A DNA stretch of 10,000 bases from Salpingoeca rosetta (Eukaryota; Opisthokonta; Choanoflagellata; Craspedida; Salpingoecidae): positions 805,886 through 815,885 of the forward strand of contig NW_004754907.1 of the NCBI RefSeq assembly GCF_000188695.1, in the 5' to 3' direction. Of this stretch, positions 1 to 10,000 are shown piece after piece (positions within the stretch are counted from its first letter, which is position 1; the number at the start of each line of letters is the position of its first letter). The notes beneath the pieces were generated by a model. That model was given only the letters and a program-made list of their open reading frames with translations, did not search any database and was not told where the DNA came from. The position numbers and the translations under genes are program-made.

Positions 1-17
1 CCCCCCCCCCCCCCCCC
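1..17. repeat. poly-C run at the window edge
   Basis: Seventeen C residues open the window and are followed by GGG. On the minus strand this is a G17 run that could fold as a G-quadruplex. A homopolymer of this length at an edge may also mark a contig end or collapsed sequence. I cannot tell which, because nothing to the left is visible. Confidence 0.7.
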
Positions 18-99
18 GGGTGACACGCATGTTCAAAGTCCTGGTTGTAGCGTGAGAAGGGGGCAGTTCCCCCCATGCCTCCACCGCCTCGGCGCCCCT

Positions 100-124
100 C
101 ACACCCCTAGTATCTTGGGGTGTG
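100..124. repeat. inverted repeat next to the TG tract
   Basis: CACACCCC (100-107) and GGGGTGTG (117-124) form a perfect 8-bp stem with a 9-base loop. The right arm runs straight into the TG microsatellite. It may have no function beyond the base composition of the region. No T-run follows it, so it is not a bacterial-type terminator. Confidence 0.4.
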
Positions 125-130
125 CGCGTG

Positions 131-133
131 TGT

Positions 134-227
<94 letters not shown>

Positions 228-243
228 TGTGTGTGTGTGTGTG
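131..243. repeat. (TG)n microsatellite
   Basis: An almost pure TG dinucleotide tract with a GG junction near 134 and a single A at 221. Alternating purine-pyrimidine DNA of this length can adopt Z-form. Both strands read open through it as Cys-Val or Thr-His runs, which is a by-product of the repeat and not evidence of coding. Confidence 0.95.
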
Positions 244-402
244 GTTGAAGCAACTCTCTTTCGCTTTCTCCACCTCTCCACTGACTCGTCAACTGTGGCA
301 ACTGACTTCAATCAAGGCTGAATTCAGTCGACCCTGACGGGACGTGCGAGTTTTGCTTTTTTCGCACACGTTTGACTGCTGCTGTCCTACACAACAACAC
401 CA

Positions 403-424
403 CCAATCAACAACGACCAATCAA
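403..424 (+). promoter_or_regulatory. paired CCAAT boxes
   Basis: Two identical CCAATCAA octamers sit at 403-410 and 417-424, 14 bases apart, on the coding strand of the downstream gene and about 230-250 bases before the ATG at 650. CCAAT is the NF-Y recognition core in eukaryotic promoters. The spacing is compatible with a promoter, but the surrounding sequence is CAA-rich, so chance recurrence is possible. Confidence 0.35.
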
Positions 425-521
425 ACGCAAGCGGTGGTTGCTTGCATACCACGCCCCAGCCAACACTCTTCACCTTCCCCCTCCCTCGCTTCCTTGGTTG
501 CGGAAGTGTCCACAACAGCGC

Positions 522-550
522 ACCAACCAGCAACCAACCAGCAACCAGCG
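522..550. repeat. 11-base short tandem repeat
   Basis: The unit ACCAACCAGCA occurs at 522-532 and 533-543 and is followed by a partial third copy to about 550. It lies in the presumed promoter or 5' UTR of gene 1. It looks like a minor slippage product. Confidence 0.6.
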
Positions 551-828
551 ACAGGAGCGCGGACTCCAAGCGAGGCAGAGAGCGGGGAGAGGAGGAGCTC
601 ATTCTCCCGCCTTGCTGCTTGCTTGCCCGCCTTTTATTCGCCGCTCATCATGGCAAGCCCGTCGAAACCTTGTAGGTCAACCCCGCACGCGATCGAGTTG
701 TGGACTTTGGATACAGGAGAGGGGGATTTGCGCTATCCTTCTCGCGTTGGTCACGGTGGTCGGCAGACAGTTTGGCCGGCATATGAGCTGCACCTGCACT
801 CATCGCACGATCACACCTCACTTTCACA

Positions 829-835
829 CACATTC

Positions 836-897
<62 letters not shown>
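829..897. repeat. (CA)n microsatellite upstream of the first MORN exon
   Basis: A CA tract, pure from about 841 to 897, with imperfect CA before it. If translation starts at ATG 650 with a donor at 676, this tract is inside intron 1; if it starts at ATG 922, it is 5' UTR. It reads CA on the sense strand, opposite to the TG orientation seen in other introns of the window. Confidence 0.95.
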
Positions 898-899
<2 letters not shown>

Positions 900-921
900 C
901 ACCCTCCGTCGCCGTGTTGTG

Positions 922-3237
<2,316 letters not shown>

Positions 3238-3253
3238 CGCACCCAGCACTTTT

Positions 3254-3412
3254 GGTGTGTGTGTGTGTGTTGTGTTGTGTTGTGTTGTGTTGTGTGTGTG
3301 TGTGTTGTGTGTGCTGTGTTGTGTGTGTTGTGTGTGTGTGTGTGTTGTGTGTGTGTGTGTGTGGTGTGTGGTGTGTGTGTGTGTGTGTGGTGTGTGTGTG
3401 TGTGTGTGCTGT
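3254..3412. repeat. interrupted TG/TGTTG tract in the gene 1 3' UTR
   Basis: TG repeat broken by repeated TGTTG and GGTG units, starting 17 bases after the gene 1 stop. In the sense RNA it is a GU-rich element, the class of 3' UTR sequence bound by CELF-type proteins in animals. Whether that applies in this organism is unknown. Confidence 0.9.
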
Positions 3413-3692
3413 GTTTCAATTTCACCTCTGCTGTGTTGCCGTTGGTCATTCTCCTTCCTTGTTTCCCCATTTCCTTTCCCCCGCGTTATTCATCTCACCA
3501 CAGCACACATGTGTTTTCCTGCATCTTTTTCTTTTAATCATGTCACACCTCACTTGCTTGCTTTCGTTATCGTGTAACCTTCACTAATTGTCGTTGTTTG
3601 AACCCTCATCATATTCTCGACTTTTTGATGTCTGACGCCAGGAAAAGAACTGTTCTGCTGATCACGTTTCACTTTCTGCGGTCACACCGCAA

Positions 3693-3693
3693 C

Positions 3694-3726
<33 letters not shown>

Positions 3727-3736
3727 GCACACAATG
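3693..3736. repeat. (CA)n tract with CATATA interruption
   Basis: Short CA microsatellite in the intergenic gap, interrupted by a CATATACA block and one CGCA. It reads TG in the sense of the minus-strand PDZ gene and would fall in or beyond its 3' UTR. Confidence 0.9.
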
Positions 3737-4086
3737 GATCAAACATGTTCCGGTTAAAGAAAGGAAGACAATGGGCGAAGACAGTTGAATGCACGCACGT
3801 GAGACTCGTACACACGCGCACGTACACACACGCGTGCGTGTGTGAATAAGAAACCAACAAAACACTATCCATCCATCCATCCCTTGTGCATTCTGTCAAG
3901 CACGCACACGGCAGCCCTAAAAAACCAACCGCTAAACCACAAGAAGAAGCTTGGCACCAAATTCAACGAAACCATCGCCACATCAGCCGCATCGCACGAC
4001 ACAGTGCCACTAAGTCCAGTCCAATCCAAACCTCCCATCCCACATACCACGCCACACATCCCACATGCGAACCCACTGCATCCATT

Positions 4087-5276
4087 CTACTTGCGCTTGC
4101 GTCCAAAGAGGCCACGGCGTTTCGACTTTGGAGAATCAGCAGCAGCAGTGGCACCGTCGCCCTCACCAGCAATCGCACGCAGACGCGAAAGATCCGTTGA
4201 CCCGCTCCCGTTGGGCTGGTGCTGGCCATCGCGATTGAGATGCTTGACAGACGACGACGACGATGACGACGGTGTTGCATCTGCGGGTGCCGCGGGGCTC
4301 TTGCTGCCCTTCTTGCCACCAAACATCTTGAACAGCCGGCGCCGGGAGCGCGGGGTGGACGGCGACGCATCCTCGCCACCCGTCGTCCTTGTTGCTGCTG
4401 CTGCGGCTGTGGTCGGCGATGCTGTTGTTGAGTTGCCGCTGGCGGCGGCTGTAATCGCAGGGGTCGCAGCGTTGGCAGGCTGTGGGGTGGATGATGATGA
4501 TGATGACGAGGCAGCAGCGGTGGTGTCGGCGTTGGCGCCAGCGTTTGCGGTGGTTGCAGTTGCCGGTGCGGTGGCGACGGTGAAGGCGCCCATGGAAGCG
4601 GCAACAAGGTGCGACTGCATGGCAACAGATGGGTCGCGGCGGAAGACAATGCGCATCTCCGTGCCGGCGCTCTTGAACTTGGAGATGGCGGCGGTGTGGG
4701 AGAGGTTGAGCATGGACTCCCCATTGAGGGAGACGATACGGTCGCCAACAAGCACTTTACCCGTCGACGCAACGGGGCCGTTCATTTCAAGAAGCGACAC
4801 CTTTGGGTAGTGGTCCTGAACAGCGCCACTCGCATCTGCGCACAGTCGCACGCGCACAAGCAAGCGGTAAGCAGCGTGAGACGGTCGAAAGATGAATCAA
4901 GGAACAGGGCGTGGCTTTCGTCAGTAACACCATTGGCACAAAACACACCCCTCACGTTCACAGCACACACCACACGCTGAGCAGTAACAACACACAAAAC
5001 ACACACCAAGCAATAACAACACACATGCAACACAGCAAAACAGAGCAGCCCACCTGTCCTGCGCTTTGGAGTTCCGATGCGCATGCCAAGCGGCTGCTTG
5101 TCATCCGTGCGCGTAATCACCACTTCGAAATCAAACGGCTGTTGTCGAGGGCAAGTGACGAGTGGAAGGTGGGCAGGGACGGGGTGAGCAGAGAGGGGGG
5201 GGGGCAAGCACGCGAGGTTTGACGAGGGGGAGAGAAACGCCAAAAAAAAGAAGGAAGTTACGACCCCTCTCTGGTG

Positions 5277-5349
<73 letters not shown>

Positions 5350-5613
5350 GCCTGTACCTCTGTTGGGAAGGGCATCTGTTTGGCGGGCGTGTCTTGTTGC
5401 TCCTTCGTCTCAGCGGTGGTATCGGTGGCGAGCGCGGTGGCGGCGGTGTCCTTGTCATCCACGCCAACATCTTCCTCGCCGTCATCATCACCATCATCAT
5501 CATCAACGTCTGCCTCGTCCTTCTTGTGATCGCGCTTCTGTCGTGTGAACGTGAAAGGTTGGAGCGGAAGCGTGAGCGCACAACAACAACAACAAAAAGT
5601 GGACGCTACACCT

Positions 5614-5687
<74 letters not shown>

Positions 5688-7029
5688 TAACCCACACCCT
5701 GACCTTGCGGCCGAAGATGCGGCCAGCGAGGCGACGAAGACGGCCCTTACGGCGGGAGCGGGCGCGAGCAGCCTCCGCAGTAGCAGCAGATGCATCATCA
5801 TGCTTCACAGCAGAGTGCAGGGCAGCAACAGCAAACTGCTGGTCACGCTGCTTGTCTTCAGCACCTTCTTCCTCCTTTTGCTGCTGCTGCTCTTGCTGCT
5901 GAGGGGCAGCGGACGCCTGCTCTGGCACCTTGCTCTCCTCGTCGTCGCCGGGTGCACCCTCGCCCTCCTTTGCGGCTTCTTCCTCCTTTCCATCGTCATG
6001 ACCGTCGGCAGACAGCAGCTGGGATTCGCGCTTCTTCCTCTCCTCCTCCTGCTGCTGCTCCCGCCGCTGCAGTGCCGCCTGCTGCTCCGGCCGCGCCAGC
6101 ATCTCGTCCGCCACCTCCGACAGCGCCTGTGCGCGTGTCGCTGCAAACTCGCTGGGGACGTCATCCCCCTCGTTGCCGTCGCCGTGCAGGCTGCCGTCAA
6201 CAGAGTAGGCCGACACCTCGCTGTCGTTGCGGCGCTTGCCCCCAGCACCGCCACCAGTAGCGGTCGTGTCGCGGTTGCGACGGGTGCGGCGGCGCGGCGT
6301 CGTGTGTGCAGAGAGCAGCGCCAGCACATCGCCCTCGTCATCCTCCTCTGGCGGGAACATGTCCCCGCTGTCACGCCCGTGCGCGGCCGTGTCGTCGTCG
6401 CCAGCCAGCTCGCCATCACCGTCACTGGCGCCAACATCGCCCTCCGTGAGCACGTCAAGCAGGCTTCGCTGCTCCACAATGCTGTGGTCGTAGTCTGCGA
6501 GCGACCCGTTGGTGCTGCCACCATCGACCGCCGGCGACTGCGGGGCTGCGCTGCCATCTGCCGCGGCAGTGGGCGTGGTCGCTGTTTTGTCGTTGTCGGC
6601 TGCGTCAACAGCAACACCAATGCGGCCCGCGGGCTGCTGTGTATCATCGTCGTCGTCGCCATCAGCGCCGTCTGAGGCGGCGGCAGCGGCAGTGGCGGGC
6701 TTGCTCTCCTCACCGCGCTTGTCGTCGTGCCCCTCATCGCCCTGTTGCTTCACATCAGCACCGTCTTCAGTGGACACTCGGTTCTCCTGCTGTTCCTGTT
6801 GCTCGTCACCCTTGTCCTCCTTGCTTGCCTCTTCTCGCTCCTCCTCCTCCTCCGCCACCACATCATTGTCGATGCGGTACACGTGCTGCCTGTCCGCCTC
6901 AAACGAGAGATCCACGTCCCCCTTGCCGGCATCCACCTGCGTCAGGTCGTCAAACATGGCTGCATCGTCCTCATCGCTGCCTTCATCCAGCTCCACATCA
7001 ACCTCAACCAAATCAAGCTCATCGTCTTC

Positions 7030-7065
<36 letters not shown>

Positions 7066-8097
7066 ATCGGCATCATCTTTGCTGGTGGCGTACACGTTGG
7101 TGCGGGCAGCTGTGGCGTCCCCGGCATTGTCGCTGGTGGCGGTGGTGCCATCAGCGGTGCTCTCTTCCTCCAGACCGCTCAGCGCCGCAAAGAAGGGGTT
7201 CGTCTCGGAAATCACCGCCGCTGCACCGCTTCCAGTCGTCACGGTCACGGCTGGCGGTGCCTTCTCTTCCTCCTTCTTCTCTTCCTCCTCCTTCTCTTCC
7301 TTGTCTTCTGCCACGGTTTCAGCAGCCACAGCTTGCTTTTCCTCCGCCTCCTCTTCCTCCTGCTGCTGCTCTGTGGCAGCTGCCGTCACAGCCTCTTCGT
7401 CCTCCGCCTCCTCCTCAACAGTGACCAGCTCCTCGTCGTCTTCTTCCTCCCCGCTGCTAGTGCCGCCTTCCACCACGAGCGGCCCCATCGCCACAGCGCC
7501 ATCGGCCTTTTCCTCCTCCTCCTCACTCGCCTCTTCATCTTCATCTTCATCTTCATCTGCCAGGGTGATCTCAATGTCAGATCTCTCCACCTCTTCCTCT
7601 GCTTCGTGCTCAGCATCAGACACAGCGCCAGCAGCGGTGTCCTGCTCCACATCCATCTCTTCCTGCTCTGTGCCGGTTGTGGTTGCGGCAGCGGCAGCGG
7701 CCGTCTGGGATGGCTGCACGTCCTCACCCTCCAGCTGCGCCTTTGCTGCTCCCTTCTTCACCTTCTTCTGTGTCTTCTTCTTGCCAGACTTTGTGTTTGC
7801 AGCCTTCTTCGCCTTCTTCGTGGCCACGGCCTGCTGCCGTCCCGCCTTGGGCACACCGCTGGCCCTGCTCGCCTGTGCTGCCATCTGCTTCTTCCGCAAC
7901 ATGGGCGATGCGCTCTTGGCTGCCACCATGGAATACGACGACGACGCCGACGATGAAGGCCCGCGGCCAGCTGTTGGCGAGCGCCCACGGGGGCGCGGGG
8001 CACGGCGCCTGGCAAGGCATGGTGGAATGGCGATGTTTGATGTTGATGTTGATGTTGATGTTGATGTTGATGTTGATGTTGATGTTGATGTTGTTGA

Positions 8098-8132
<35 letters not shown>

Positions 8133-8151
8133 TTGGTGTTGTTGTTGTTGT

Positions 8152-8184
<33 letters not shown>

Positions 8185-8224
8185 GTGAGCACGGATTTGC
8201 CGCGTTGAAGGGGGAAGCAGTATG
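4087..8224 (-). CDS. acidic PDZ-domain protein, spliced (3' part of a possible longer gene)
   Basis: Proposed exons on the minus strand: 8224-5704, 5537-5358, 5138-5054 and 4835-4087 (stop TAG). Introns are 5703-5538 (GTCAGG), 5357-5139 (GTACAG) and 5053-4836 (GTGGGC), with phases 0, 0 and 1. Order of the protein: a Thr and Thr-Ser tract from the repeat at 8184-8038; a Lys/Arg-rich segment (about 7900-7733, with KKKTQKKVKKG); a Glu/Asp-rich low-complexity region of several hundred residues, including a Glu run near 7025-7065; a Gln/Glu-rich, possibly coiled stretch (about 6105-6030); a basic RLRRLAGRIFGRK; a short Asp-rich linker; one PDZ domain (5138-5054 plus 4835-4633); an Ala/Ser/Thr-rich tail; and a basic end KRRGLFGRKRK. 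The PDZ shows the carboxylate loop PLGMRIG, VGDRIVSLNG, and His at 4698-4696 at the helix position of class I domains. PDZ domains bind protein C-termini in scaffolds, so a cytoplasmic scaffold is likely. No membrane segment is seen. If this is a separate gene, ATG 7929 is the best start (about 1,079 residues). The PDZ exons are firm; the 5' boundary is not. Confidence 0.8.
5278..5347. repeat. (CA)n microsatellite in intron before the PDZ exon
   Basis: Pure CA on the plus strand, thus (UG)n in the sense RNA of the minus-strand gene. It starts about ten bases after the GTACAG donor at 5357 and fills the first third of the 219-base intron. Confidence 0.97.
5617..5682. repeat. (CA)n microsatellite in intron after the long acidic exon
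   Basis: Pure CA on the plus strand, (UG)n in the sense RNA. It begins about 20 bases after the GTCAGG donor at 5703. A CAACAACAAC run lies between it and the acceptor that ends at 5538. Confidence 0.97.
8038..8184. repeat. (GATGTT)n and (GTT)n microsatellite, coding as Thr-Ser and Thr
   Basis: A hexamer GATGTT array (8039 to about 8113, with one GTT slip) runs into a (GTT)n array to about 8184. On the minus strand, in the frame of the PDZ gene, these read as ACATCA (Thr-Ser) and ACA (Thr), with one Pro interruption. The other two minus frames are also open here (Gln/His and Asn/Ile). If the proposed exon 8224-5704 is right, the tract is translated; if translation starts at 7929, it is 5' UTR. 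Confidence 0.95.
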
Positions 8225-8232
8225 CTGTGAGA

Positions 8233-8297
8233 GCCAAGACGCATGTGCATGTGCATGTGTGTGCATGTGTGTGTATATGTGTGTGTATGTGTGTGTC
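8233..8297. repeat. imperfect TG/CATG tract
   Basis: Alternating TG with recurrent GCATG and TATATG units. In the joined gene model it is intron (8337-8225) and reads CA in the sense RNA, so it is the one intron of this gene whose tract has the opposite orientation. In the two-gene model it is intergenic DNA or 5' UTR. Confidence 0.85.
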
Positions 8298-8337
8298 AAT
8301 TAAACACAAAAGCCAATCGTGGGCATGGCATCTGCAC

Positions 8338-8525
8338 CTGAAGGAAGTTGGGGTGCCTGTGCGCGGGCTGAGGGAGGTGCGGCGACGGTGGCCACCACGC
8401 GACGATGGGCGCTGTATTCACACACATACACACACATGGAACACATGGGAACGCAAGACAAGTTGGTGAGCACGTGAGCACACGGCATGAGGTGGGTTCT
8501 TGACAGACACAAATTCGAGGAAACG

Positions 8526-8598
<73 letters not shown>

Positions 8599-10000
8599 AG
8601 ACACACACACACACAAGAGACACATACGGAGGAACGCACCGACGATGGCTTGAGGAGGCGCACGGCCTCTGCTTCGGCTGCACCAAGGCTCTGGGGACCC
8701 TTGATGGGCACGGGGCGGGTGCTGGCGTTCCACCCAAGCGGGGACGGGTTGATGCTGCGAAAGATGTGCTTGCGCGCACGCGTGGCAAACAGATCATGCT
8801 CGCTGCCGCCGGCCGACGACAAGGGGCGCTGGTGGGGGTGGGGGATTGGTGCAAGGATGAGTGGGGGTGTTGTCGTGAGTGAATGGTGATGGCTGAGAAC
8901 AGTGATGGTAGCAAAGAGCAGAGTGATGGTGACCAGCATCAAACATCACCAAAGGTCTACAGTGCCACACATACACGTGGTGGTGGGTGCTCACCGCCTG
9001 TGCTGACGAGGACGAGCGAGGAGAGCCGTTCCAGCCGCCGTACACAACATCGCGGAACGCAAACTGGCCCGTGCAGTGGTCAGCGGGTGTATGTTGGAGG
9101 GAGGGAGGCAGAGAAGAGGTGCAGCGCCACACGCAGACGGAGGAAGATGAGGTGAGATTTTCGTAAGCGAATTGCTTGGGGTATAAAAACAGACACATGA
9201 CGACAGTGCAAAGGCACGTGCACGCACATACACGCACACACACACACAACACGCACACATATACAGCACGCACACACACACACACACACAACACGCACAC
9301 ATATACAGCACACACGCACACACACACGCACACCCTTTCCTCTCTCTCAAGAGTATGCATGCACAGGCACGCACCTTGTCGACGCTTTCCTTGAGGTAGA
9401 TTGGCTTCTGCAGCACAATGGGGCTCTCGGAGCGGTCGCGTGAGATGTTCCACTGGCGGTCCTGTCAACGAGAAGGGAGAGGAGAACCAGAATTGAACGA
9501 ATATGGATACGCGACATGAGACGAAGGCGCAACCGGAAGCAACGAGCGAGTGGTGAGTTGAGGAAAGAGACGGAAGGGCAGGGTGACAGTCGAGCTGTGG
9601 GTAACAACATCGGTTCAACGAGAAGAACAAGCACCAGTCACCAACCGCCACTCAACACAATCACCGTAACCACCAACCGCAATTATCAACCAACTGACCA
9701 GGGAGACGTCTCTGAACGTGACGTTGTCCGGGTGCACGGGTGCGGGCGTGGTGTCGAGTGCGGGCGACGAGCGATCAACACGCGGCGTCAACTTGAACGG
9801 CACCTCCGGGTTGCGCAGGTCCCGGAACACATGCGCGGGGGAGTTGAGCGGCTTCGTGTCGAGGGCCAGCGGTGGCTCATCTACGTGTGTGCTGAAGTTC
9901 CACGCCTCGTCGCTGCCGGGCGTCACAGCAAGGTCCCTGAAGGTGTGGTTGTCAGGGTGTTTGTTGGGGGTGGCGTCGAGGAGGTGGTTGTCTTCGTACA
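8338..10000 (-). CDS. FRD/WNxS-repeat protein of unknown function, 5' partial, spliced
   Basis: Proposed minus-strand exons: 10000-9699 (runs off the window), 9461-9375, 9063-8995, 8828-8640 and 8411-8338. Donors are GTCAGT, GTGCGT, GTGAGC, GTGCGT and GTGCAG. The first four introns are all phase 0 and the last is phase 2, matching the acceptor at 8225 of the acidic PDZ part. The protein consists of tandem units of 37-43 residues starting at 9941, 9827, 9716, 9057 and 8762. Each unit has FRD[L/V] (FRS in the last), then W-N-x-S five to ten residues on (absent in the second), then a Pro-rich segment with LDT-x-P and HPDN in the earlier copies. A partial copy precedes the first. I do not recognise the family. 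No signal peptide or membrane segment is visible, and the true start lies outside the window. Alternative ending: an acceptor at 8499 leads in phase 0 to a 26-residue tail and a stop at 8418, making this a separate gene. I slightly favour one gene, because the 8411 exon has no nearby stop in its frame and its donor phase fits. Confidence 0.6.
8527..8615. repeat. (CA)n microsatellite in intron of the repeat-protein gene
   Basis: Pure CA to about 8592, then CA interrupted by AAACACAAG. It reads (UG)n in the sense RNA and starts about 25 bases after the GTGCGT donor at 8639. Confidence 0.95.
9221..9335. repeat. CA-rich intron tract with an internal 42-base duplication
   Basis: A CA microsatellite interrupted by CG and CATATACAG blocks. 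A 21-base segment at 9248-9268 recurs exactly at 9290-9310, 42 bases later, joined by CA repeat. It lies in the intron 9374-9064 of the minus-strand repeat-protein gene and reads UG-rich in the sense RNA. Confidence 0.9.

Larger units (their letters stand above)
244..649 (+). other. region upstream of gene 1, no supported gene
   Basis: About 400 bases lie between the TG tract and the first plausible ATG (650) of the plus-strand gene. The stretch is CA/CAA-rich, holds two CCAAT-type boxes and an 11-base tandem repeat, and has an ETS-like CGGAAGTG at 501-508. I see no TATA box. Reading frames are open here but have no recognisable domain and are biased by repeats. The most likely role is promoter plus 5' UTR of the MORN gene; that is inference from position. 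Confidence 0.45.
3238..4086. other. tail-to-tail intergenic region, no supported gene
   Basis: Separates the stop of the plus-strand MORN gene from the stop of the minus-strand PDZ gene, so both 3' UTRs lie here. It holds a TG-rich tract, a short CA tract, and a CACGTAC/ACGCGTGCGTG mix near 3800-3843. No canonical AATAAA is seen for either gene near its stop. A TTTAAT at 3533-3538 gives ATTAAA on the minus strand, but about 550 bases past that stop. A perfect 6-bp inverted repeat with a 3-base loop occurs at 3677-3691 and is probably trivial. Open frames here are short and dominated by CA/TG. Confidence 0.6.

Noticed and set aside
122..337. Open frames of Cys-Val or Thr-His dipeptides across TG/CA tracts, here and at the other tracts
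   Set aside because: They exist only because the dinucleotide repeat contains no stop in any frame. They have no domain and cross predicted splice sites or UTR.
3238..4086. Search for mobile element, tRNA or CRISPR structure in the intergenic gap
   Set aside because: No terminal inverted repeats with target duplications, no cloverleaf and no regularly spaced repeats were seen; only dinucleotide tracts.
3842..4810. 322-codon plus-strand frame opposite the PDZ exon
   Set aside because: It is the antisense of the well-supported PDZ exon 4835-4087. Its Ala/Val/Asp runs mirror the Ala/Ser/Thr codons on the other strand.
4980..5024. AGCARTAACAACACAC repeated 29 bases apart
   Set aside because: A near repeat in a CAA/CA-rich intron; with this composition it can arise by slippage and suggests no element.
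5162..5548. Plus-strand frame with His-rich and Arg-rich segments
   Set aside because: It crosses two exons and a CA tract of the minus-strand gene in antisense and has no recognisable domain.
6509..8188. 559-codon plus-strand Ser-rich frame
   Set aside because: Antisense of the acidic exon: GAG/GAA codons read as CTC/TTC and TCC in reverse, giving Ser/Leu runs. No domain or start context supports it.
7724..8309. Minus-strand frames with poly-Asn or poly-Gln/His
   Set aside because: They are alternative frames of the same microsatellite and end in frames that conflict with the acidic PDZ exon. Poly-Gln would require the 8411 exon to remain unspliced.
9180..9188. TATAAAA on the plus strand
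   Set aside because: It lies inside an intron of the minus-strand gene with no plus-strand coding sequence downstream, so it is probably chance.

Overview
This window looks like nuclear DNA of a unicellular or early-branching eukaryote. Coding sequence is broken by short introns (about 110 to 350 bases) with GT..AG ends. Exons are rich in Ser, Gln, Thr and Asp/Glu low-complexity tracts. Long (CA)n/(TG)n microsatellites fill introns and intergenic DNA. No ribosomal, tRNA, CRISPR or transposon signature was seen. A junctophilin-like MORN protein and a PDZ protein in a compact, fairly GC-rich, intron-bearing genome suggest a choanoflagellate or another single-celled holozoan; that placement is inference.

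Layout. Positions 1-921 hold an edge poly-C run, a TG tract, two CCAATCAA boxes, a CA tract and the unresolved 5' end of gene 1. Gene 1 (+, about 922-3237) is spliced. It encodes five MORN repeats, a long Ser/Gln-rich linker and one C-terminal transmembrane segment, the layout of junctophilins, which tether ER to plasma membrane. Positions 3238-4086 are the tail-to-tail intergenic gap, with TG/CA-rich DNA and no supported gene.

The rest, 4087-10000 on the minus strand, is one long gene or two tandem genes. The 5' part (10000 down to 8640, continuing past the window edge) encodes at least five copies of a ~37-43-residue repeat built on FRD[L/V] and WNxS that I do not recognise. The 3' part (8224 down to 4087) encodes a Thr/Ser tract, a Lys-rich segment, a very long acidic region, one PDZ domain split by an intron, and a basic C-terminus. 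Intron phases let all nine exons join into one reading frame of roughly 1,417 residues, but a two-gene reading (stop at 8418, new start at 7929) also works.

The two most unusual points are the unrecognised FRD/WNxS repeat protein that may be fused to a PDZ scaffold, and the strand bias of the microsatellites. Nearly every intron carries its tract as (UG)n in the sense RNA, usually close behind the 5' splice site. Splice sites were chosen by eye from GT/AG signals, phase and domain continuity; RNA evidence would settle them.
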